From IMG/VR virus record IMGVR_UViG_3300035670_000756, positions 1 through 34,794 of that record: a stretch of DNA of 34,794 nt; one strand, given 5' to 3'. Made by a program: the position numbers and the translations under genes. A model generated the notes under the pieces. The model searched no databases. It was not told the origin of the DNA and saw nothing but the letters and a program-made list of their open reading frames with translations. Source of the stretch: a virus. Position 1 is the stretch's first letter. Every line of letters starts with the position of its first letter. Positions 29,992 to 34,794 of this stretch are shown here, piece by piece.

Positions 29992-31611
29992 TTACACAAC
30001 TTTTCCTTGTTTAATGTAAATATCAATCCTCTGAAGTGACAAAGGATTACCATTGATCTCTGCTTCTAATCCTACCTGCATGATTGGTCCTTTACCACCG
30101 ACATGAGATTTAAATTTATCTAACACAATACCATCTGAAAACTCTGCAATGTTATATTCACCTACATTATACTCGTATGCTGTGCCAGATGCAAGTTGTT
30201 TTGTTACAGCAGAATAGTTTTCATTATAATTGAATCCCCACTTAATTGCAATCTCTTGTGCAGATCCACCAATAATAACCATGCCAATTTGCTTTAGAAT
30301 CTTTTCCTGTGCTGGAGAATCAAAGTCAAAGAAGTTAGTATAGTAACTGAAACGATAAGAAACATTATTATCTGAGTGACCATAATATTTACCTATGTAT
30401 CCAGGCTTACCGATATAGAGTTCTTTAGCAGCGGTAACAAGGAAAGACTTAGGTTCAAGACTAGTCCAGATTGTAGTTCTAGCAGAGCCATCCTGCAGTG
30501 GTGTACGCATGTCAAAGCAGTACACAAACTTAGTAGCAGGTAGACTCAACAGATAGAAGGCATCTCGATCAAAGTATACTGACTTAATGTTAGCAGCAGT
30601 TTCTGATGCCACATTAGACACAAGATCATCACGAACATTCTTGCTGATGTCCCTCAGCGGCAGTGACTTCTCTTGAATAACCCTAGCCAAGCTACGAACA
30701 CCAGAGTCAGACAAGAACAGAATATCTGTACCAATGTTCTGAATACTATCTCTAGCGATACAACCAACATTAGGAATGTAATCTGCTAACACCAACTCAG
30801 TGACATCAATAGGATTGGCATAGATAGCGATGTTGTTACGCCCAAAGATAATCAAGAAACCATTGTGAGCAGCAAGACCAACAATCTGATCGTTATTAGG
30901 AAAGACTGAGTTTAGAGAGAGAGAACCAGAATCGCCACCGCTAAAATCAGAACCATCAAGCAACCGACTAAAGTAAACAGTTTGTCTATCTCCTATAATG
31001 TCTGCCATCCAAATACGACCATAAGCAGCCAATGCACAGTTAGGTTTAAAGTCAGCAGTGCTGTATCCTGGTGGTAATGTACCTACATCACCAAGTTGCT
31101 GAAAGCCAAACACACCGCTATCGTGATCATGTCCACTACCACCTGATACTGGTAACTCATGGAACACCAGAGGAGGATGACCAACCTGTACTAAGTACAC
31201 ATGCGGTTCTGTGTCTGCACCTTCACCATACAGCAAAGATGCTCCCTGCCAATTATTACCACTGATTGTATAGGTAGCGTTACCTGAGTTGTCTGCATTC
31301 TTTACTGTCTGAGTTGTCATCGTGGTTGTGCCAGTAAACAACTTGTTGTTACCAGCAGATATTAAAACATTATTACCACCATCAACCATCTCAAACATAA
31401 ACTCTACAGCATTAGCAGAGCCAAGATCAGTATTAACTGTACTGTTGACAGGTGTCCATCCACGCCTAGCACCAATACGACCAAACCTATCAATCACACA
31501 GTTGTATGCTTCTAATGCGTAACCACTAGACAAAGAAATACTAGACTCTTGGATGTTTAATCCTAAGAAACCAGGGGCTGCAATGGATGCTGTTTGTACT
31601 TTTTGTGCCAT
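29992..31611 (-). CDS. Tail tubular protein B-like (T7 gp12-like) tail protein
   Basis: A 539-residue beta-rich protein with APGFLGLNIQESSISLSSGY, then ALEAYNCVIDRFGRIGARRG near the start. This G-x-N-x-[QE]-x-x-x-x-L-x-x-G-x-A-x-x-x-x-N-x-x-x-D opening is common in podoviral stabilisation/tube proteins. WMADIIGDRQTVYFSRLLDG and FLIIFGRNNIAIYAN are propeller-like repeats. It follows the gp11-like gene with a TAATG overlap, the same order as T7 gp11-gp12. Confidence 0.75.
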   Translation of the reverse strand: MAQKVQTASIAAPGFLGLNIQESSISLSSGYALEAYNCVIDRFGRIGARRGWTPVNSTVNTDLGSANAVEFMFEMVDGGNNVLISAGNNKLFTGTTTMTTQTVKNADNSGNATYTISGNNWQGASLLYGEGADTEPHVYLVQVGHPPLVFHELPVSGGSGHDHDSGVFGFQQLGDVGTLPPGYSTADFKPNCALAAYGRIWMADIIGDRQTVYFSRLLDGSDFSGGDSGSLSLNSVFPNNDQIVGLAAHNGFLIIFGRNNIAIYANPIDVTELVLADYIPNVGCIARDSIQNIGTDILFLSDSGVRSLARVIQEKSLPLRDISKNVRDDLVSNVASETAANIKSVYFDRDAFYLLSLPATKFVYCFDMRTPLQDGSARTTIWTSLEPKSFLVTAAKELYIGKPGYIGKYYGHSDNNVSYRFSYYTNFFDFDSPAQEKILKQIGMVIIGGSAQEIAIKWGFNYNENYSAVTKQLASGTAYEYNVGEYNIAEFSDGIVLDKFKSHVGGKGPIMQVGLEAEINGNPLSLQRIDIYIKQGKVV

Positions 31612-32267
31612 TATCTACTTGCCCAAATAAACTCTTCTTCAAAGAGATTACTTTCGTTAGAGATATGATCTGCCAAAGATTGTTGGAACAACTGATACGC
31701 TTCTGATGTTGACATACCACCATCTTCACCACGCTCTGCCAGTGCCTTAGCATAAGCAAGGAAGATTACTGGTTCAGCAGGAACAAGTAACTTATCAGAG
31801 TCAAACTGCAAAGGATCTTGTGGCTGAATGATATTGAATCTGACCGTGTACACTGCATCAGGGATAGGATACAAGTCTACTTGTGTATCACCTTCAGGAC
31901 TGACACCGTTAAAGTTAAAATACTCTGGTGGTCCCTTCTTTTGTTCTTGGTTCAGGAAAAGATCATTCATCTCTTTACTTGAACGATACTTCAGCACTCT
32001 GTTGTTGGTGTCATCGATCACATCAATCAATCGGAATCGTACACCAGAACCCACCAACACAGCATTGAACAAGTTAGGTACAGTGTTCATCGTCAGTGTG
32101 TTAGATAAGGCATTCCAGTTATAAGAATCCTCTACTTGACGCTGTGCATCAACAACATATTTACTAATAAGTTTAGAGTAAGCAGTATCATTGACTGAAG
32201 TGACTTCAGGTTCACGAAGCCTAATCAGTACATCGTTAACAGTTTCTAAGTATGTTTTCAGTGCCAT
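31611..32267 (-). CDS. Tail tubular protein A-like (T7 gp11-like) adaptor
   Basis: A 218-residue protein. ATG 32267 is chosen because it overlaps the previous stop as TAATG. MALKTYLETVNDVLIRLREP at the start, VDAQRQVEDSYNWNALSNTL, and PVIFLAYAKALAERGEDGGM near the end are typical of gp11-type adaptors that join the portal to the tail tube. The length (218) is close to T7 gp11 (196). Confidence 0.8.
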   Translation of the reverse strand: MALKTYLETVNDVLIRLREPEVTSVNDTAYSKLISKYVVDAQRQVEDSYNWNALSNTLTMNTVPNLFNAVLVGSGVRFRLIDVIDDTNNRVLKYRSSKEMNDLFLNQEQKKGPPEYFNFNGVSPEGDTQVDLYPIPDAVYTVRFNIIQPQDPLQFDSDKLLVPAEPVIFLAYAKALAERGEDGGMSTSEAYQLFQQSLADHISNESNLFEEEFIWASR

Positions 32268-32515
32268 TATTTGCAACTCCATTTACGAAGTGCTAATGCT
32301 TTACGGGTAGGTCTGCCTTTAGAATCTTTCATTGGCCCAGGCATCCCTGACATTCTTGCACAGAAGGATTTACGCCTAGCAGCGGCCTTTGGAGACTTTG
32401 CTGCTTGCTTTGCTGATACTGGTGGTTTAAGATCGGCTCCTTCAGTGCGCTTAAAGTATTCACGCCCTTTAGCGTTTAAACCACCTTCTTTGTTTTGGTA
32501 AACTTTCTTAACCAT
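32267..32515 (-). CDS. DUF6321-like small basic phage protein
   Basis: An 82-residue basic protein with GGLNAKGREYFKRTEGADLK, then KAAARRKSFCARMSGMPGPM and ALRKWSCK. This is a well-conserved pattern in aquatic podoviruses and siphoviruses (GGLNAKGR...R-SFCARM-GM...ALR-W-C), which I recall as DUF6321. Its function is not known. It may bind DNA or be a minor virion protein. TAATG overlaps link it to both neighbours. Confidence 0.8.
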   Translation of the reverse strand: MVKKVYQNKEGGLNAKGREYFKRTEGADLKPPVSAKQAAKSPKAAARRKSFCARMSGMPGPMKDSKGRPTRKALALRKWSCK

Positions 32516-32700
32516 TATACTTGATCCATTTTAATTGGTAAACAAACACCTTCATTCTTAATACCGTTCTCATCAAGTTCTTTAATCACTAATGCTACCT
32601 TACGCTGACAATCTTCAATGCTGTAGTAGTTAATGTCGCCTTTGAAGAAGGCACAATCTTCACCAACACAGAAGAACACCACAGCAATGAAGAATTTCAT
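32515..32700 (-). CDS. Small exported or membrane-associated protein
   Basis: A 61-residue protein with a hydrophobic start (MKFFIAVVFFCVGEDCAFFK) that resembles a short signal peptide, then four cysteines in total (CVGEDC, C near 32 and C near 53). It could be a periplasmic disulfide-bonded protein, perhaps lysis-related. Position among small late genes is the only other clue. Confidence 0.55.
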   Translation of the reverse strand: MKFFIAVVFFCVGEDCAFFKGDINYYSIEDCQRKVALVIKELDENGIKNEGVCLPIKMDQV

Positions 32701-32825
32701 TTCTTTTTCCTTTTCGCCGTTGACAAGGCTATAGCCACGGATTGCTTGGCAGGGTAGCCTTCTTTACGGAGTTTCCTAATATTCTTAGAAACAGTTTTAT
32801 CAGACTTACCCTTAGCCAGTGGCAT
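32697..32825 (-). CDS. Tiny basic conserved phage protein (K-T-V-S-K-N-I)
   Basis: A 42-residue protein, MPLAKGKSDKTVSKNIRKLR, then KEGYPAKQSVAIALSTAKRK. The K-T-V-S-x-N-I-x-K-L-x-x-E-G-[YK]-P-x-K-Q-A-V-A-I-A-L pattern is common in phage late regions and resembles DUF6496. Function unknown. Joined to neighbours by ATGA and TAATG overlaps. Confidence 0.75.
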   Translation of the reverse strand: MPLAKGKSDKTVSKNIRKLRKEGYPAKQSVAIALSTAKRKKK

Positions 32826-32974
32826 TACTTCTTCCTTTTCTTCGCAGTCTTGGCAGCGTCTTTAAAGTCCTGCGCTGATGGTGCGCCTTTGCTACCAACC
32901 TTACGCATCTTCTCACCAGAGCCAGCAGCGATACGCTTACGCTTTTTATTAATGTTTTCGTAAAGACCAGGCAT
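32825..32974 (-). CDS. Tiny basic conserved phage protein (M-P-G-L-Y-x-N-I)
   Basis: A 49-residue lysine-rich protein, MPGLYENINKKRKRIAAGSG, then EKMRKVGSKGAPSAQDFKDA and KTAKKRKK. It recurs in aquatic phages beside the other two tiny basic genes. It may bind packaged DNA or be a head or tail cement, which is inference. Confidence 0.75.
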   Translation of the reverse strand: MPGLYENINKKRKRIAAGSGEKMRKVGSKGAPSAQDFKDAAKTAKKRKK

Positions 32975-33084
32975 TATTTATAACTCTTTTTCATAGGCAT
33001 GCTAGAAGACTTCTTCATGCACTTACCTGCTTTCTTACACTTAGCAGGAGTAGGACAACCAGGACAGGGTTTAAATGTTTTCAT
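32974..33084 (-). CDS. Tiny Cys-rich protein
   Basis: A 36-residue protein, MKTFKPCPGCPTPAKCKKAG, then KCMKKSSSMPMKKSYK. Four cysteines (C-x2-C, then C-x5-C) in a basic context suggest one zinc site. It is the first of three tiny genes joined by TAATG overlaps. Confidence 0.7.
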   Translation of the reverse strand: MKTFKPCPGCPTPAKCKKAGKCMKKSSSMPMKKSYK

Positions 33085-33086
33085 AA

Positions 33087-33434
33087 TTACGCTCCATGAA
33101 ATTGAGTTGCTTGGTTAGGTACTAACTCTACAGTGAATATATAAGTAACACTGCTTGTCCCAGACTGAGAGATTCTAATTTGATCTCCTTCTTGTATTGC
33201 CACCTCTGCTTGGTTTAATAATATGTATTCACCAGCACCAAGGTTCTTACCACTGAACACTAAATACTCTGTGTTTGTTGAAGCATCATACCAGAACACT
33301 GAAGGAGTATTAGTACCAGCAGTAGAGATAACATACATTACACTCCATAATCCAGTGTTCTTTACTGGTACTGTATAAATAGTATCCTTGGCAGTAGTGG
33401 TCTTAGTAGACGCTAAACTAATCTTCCTTGACAT
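33087..33434 (-). CDS. Small beta-rich virion protein candidate
   Basis: A 115-residue protein rich in Thr, Ser and Val with no charged helices. It has KDTIYTVPVKNTGLWSVMYV and GEYILLNQAEVAIQEGDQIR. It resembles small beta-sandwich decoration or tail proteins of aquatic phages, but no specific family is clear. The start overlaps the holin-like gene by 17 bases. Confidence 0.55.
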   Translation of the reverse strand: MSRKISLASTKTTTAKDTIYTVPVKNTGLWSVMYVISTAGTNTPSVFWYDASTNTEYLVFSGKNLGAGEYILLNQAEVAIQEGDQIRISQSGTSSVTYIFTVELVPNQATQFHGA

Positions 33435-33615
33435 CTTCTACTTTCTTTTTACCTAGTAGTTTCTGTACAGTTTCAGTTTCATAGATCCGCACTGCAGTCC
33501 AGATAATAGTAAACAGAGCAGCAATAGCAGGTAACACCTCTGCTAAAGTACCCACCACTGTTACAATTGATAGAGCATCTCCGGCAGTCTTTGCTGTCTC
33601 GTGTTCGAAGGACAT
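33418..33615 (-). CDS. Holin-like small membrane protein
   Basis: A 65-residue protein, MSFEHETAKTAGDALSIVTV, then one or two hydrophobic segments (VVGTLAEVLPAIAALFTIIW) and a basic/acidic cytoplasmic tail (LLGKKKVEDVKED). Proteins of this form are often labelled holins in cyanophages and vibriophages. A second, 3-TM holin lies beside the endolysin, so this one may be an accessory or antiholin. Confidence 0.6.
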   Translation of the reverse strand: MSFEHETAKTAGDALSIVTVVGTLAEVLPAIAALFTIIWTAVRIYETETVQKLLGKKKVEDVKED

Positions 33616-34049
33616 TACTCAACCTCTACAGTAGGATCATTAGGGAATGCTACGTCAGGGAAACCTTCTTGATTGGGCAGGTCCCGCAATGCTTGCCTGT
33701 AGGTAGCCCAGGCAGTCCTGTCAACAGGCGCATCCAGCACTTGTGTCCAGTCGCTATCAGCCAGCAAACGATCCCGCTGTGAGCGCATCTGAGCAGCTTT
33801 AGAGGCAACATCAGCAGCAATCTCTTCTGCTGTTTTGTACTCAATGTCAACGGTATAGACAACCCCGTTCTCTTCATAAGGGTCAACCGATACCAACTTC
33901 TGAGTGGCACGATCATGCTCTTTGAACACTGTTACTTTCTTAGCATTGTTCTGCTCTAAGAAGTCATCACTGGGACCAGAAGCAGAGAAGCTAGTATTCT
34001 TAAAGATTACTTTGTAGTGATCTACTCTTCCATCTTTATAAACAAACAT
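33615..34049 (-). CDS. Tail-fibre-assembly-like protein
   Basis: A 144-residue protein. The last 60 residues carry the pattern of phage tail assembly proteins: RDRLLADSDWTQVLDAPVDR, then TAWATYRQALRDLPNQEGFP. This R-x-x-x-L-x-x-[ST]-D-W-T-x-x-x-D...W-x-x-Y-R-Q-x-L-R-D-[IL]-P segment usually follows a tail-fibre gene, as here. It may be a fibre chaperone or tip domain. Confidence 0.8.
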   Translation of the reverse strand: MFVYKDGRVDHYKVIFKNTSFSASGPSDDFLEQNNAKKVTVFKEHDRATQKLVSVDPYEENGVVYTVDIEYKTAEEIAADVASKAAQMRSQRDRLLADSDWTQVLDAPVDRTAWATYRQALRDLPNQEGFPDVAFPNDPTVEVE

Positions 34050-34050
34050 C

Positions 34051-34794
34051 TTATTCTCCTATGCTTGGAAATTCTTTATCTGGCGGTGTAAAGGTTGTTG
34101 TGTATCTTGCAACGCGACTAATGCGGAGGTCGTCAACAAAACCATTTACTGTACTGGCGCCCAAATTGTAAGATGCTGATCCGATGACCGTTCGTGAATT
34201 TAGATAAGTATTGTTGTCTGTGTATGTTGAGCCAACCTGTGTTCCATCAAGAAACATCTTTGTGAATCCAGAAGATTTGCAAATTGCGAGGTGATACCAA
34301 GTGGAACCTGACACCGCGCCTGACGACGATGAAATCCTGTTGCTTCCATTAACGAAAAATCTAAGAGTTCCAGTAGATTCGACAGTAATTGTTGGATAAA
34401 TGCCATTCGTACTTGCTGGTCTTTGATCTAAAAATACAAAAGAACCAGACACGGGCAAGGCGTTTAAGTAGAACCAAAACTCTATTGTCCAGTCGCCACT
34501 ACCTAAAGTAAGAGTTTCGCTTGCAAAACTTTGATATAAATAGTCGGTGGTTCCATCAAATTCTATTGAACCAGTGCCGTATTTTTTAACGGTTGTATCA
34601 ATCTGTGCGCTATTGACTGTTTCAAAAGTATTGAAACATGTATTGTCAAAAATGCCACCATTAGTGAAATTTAGTAGGAGTTCGGTGTTTGCAGTAGATG
34701 TTGGCGGTGCAGTCGGAACAGTGACGGATGAATAACCTGTGCCAATTAAGACCTCAAGCCCAGAAATGTAACCATCTAACGCAACGCCAGGGCC
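34051..34794 (-). CDS. Tail fibre with LamG-like domain, C-terminal part (cut by window edge)
   Basis: The minus-strand frame is open from the right edge to the stop at 34051, giving the last 247 residues; no start codon of the gene is in the window. A Thr/Pro-rich linker (VTVPTAPPTSTANTE) is followed by a concanavalin/LamG_3 domain: LLLNFTNGGIFDNT, VKKYGTGSIEFDGTTDYL, DWTIEFWFYLN, TWYHLAICKSSG, KMFLDGTQVGS and VDDLRISRVARYTTTFTPP. LamG domains bind glycans, so this is probably the receptor-binding end of a tail fibre. Confidence 0.85.
   Translation of the reverse strand, partial: GPGVALDGYISGLEVLIGTGYSSVTVPTAPPTSTANTELLLNFTNGGIFDNTCFNTFETVNSAQIDTTVKKYGTGSIEFDGTTDYLYQSFASETLTLGSGDWTIEFWFYLNALPVSGSFVFLDQRPASTNGIYPTITVESTGTLRFFVNGSNRISSSSGAVSGSTWYHLAICKSSGFTKMFLDGTQVGSTYTDNNTYLNSRTVIGSASYNLGASTVNGFVDDLRISRVARYTTTFTPPDKEFPSIGE

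Overview
This window is a large part of a tailed double-stranded DNA phage genome, most likely a lytic podovirus-type phage. It carries the head, packaging and lysis genes and several tail and virion genes, a T7-style replication set (TOPRIM primase-DnaB helicase, family A DNA polymerase, gp2.5-like ssDNA-binding protein, gp6-like 5'-3' exonuclease, endonuclease VII) and a nucleotide-supply set (ThyX and a cobalamin-dependent class II ribonucleotide reductase). No integrase, repressor, tRNA, CRISPR or bacterial housekeeping gene was seen. No phage-type RNA polymerase was seen either, so a host sigma70-type polymerase probably does at least the early transcription. The gene set resembles aquatic podoviruses such as the SIO1-like group. 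The host cannot be named from the sequence, although class II RNR and a DUF1289 gene point loosely to an aquatic proteobacterium.

Layout: 1-6875 is on the minus strand and reads, in transcription order, small terminase candidate, large terminase, portal, two small genes, scaffold, a LAGLIDADG gene and the major capsid protein, which runs off the left edge. A plus-strand HNH-type gene with its own sigma70-like promoter sits inside this block. 6876-7733 is a non-coding, AT-rich, repeat-rich region between divergent blocks and is the best candidate for the replication origin and the early/late promoters. 7734-10627 is a run of small early genes, among them an acidic ArdA-like protein, a DUF2591/NinX-like protein and a small zinc-ribbon protein. 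10628-10746 holds a cluster of ACTCTATAGA repeats. 10747-23595 is the tightly packed replication and nucleotide-metabolism block. It also holds a TPR-GT/GT9-like glycosyltransferase, a Holliday-junction-resolvase-like nuclease, and several endonuclease genes of homing type.

An intrinsic terminator at 23621-23645 separates this block from 23644-34794 on the minus strand: in transcription order a LamG-containing tail fibre (cut by the right edge), a tail-fibre-assembly-like protein, small genes including a holin-like one, tail tube-like proteins, a collar-domain protein, three large virion/ejection candidates, a 3-TM holin and an M15 endolysin. If the map is circular or circularly permuted, the two minus-strand blocks join into one late operon that starts at the 6.9-7.7 kb control region and ends at the 23.6 kb terminator.

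Genes are coupled very tightly, with many ATGA, GTGA and TAATG overlaps. Several real genes are short or use GTG or TTG starts. The least expected items are a DUF1289 gene nested between overlapping frames (14775-14936), the ArdA-like protein, the glycosyltransferase, the two 32-bp-spaced repeat families in the control region, and two endonuclease genes with matching private promoters.
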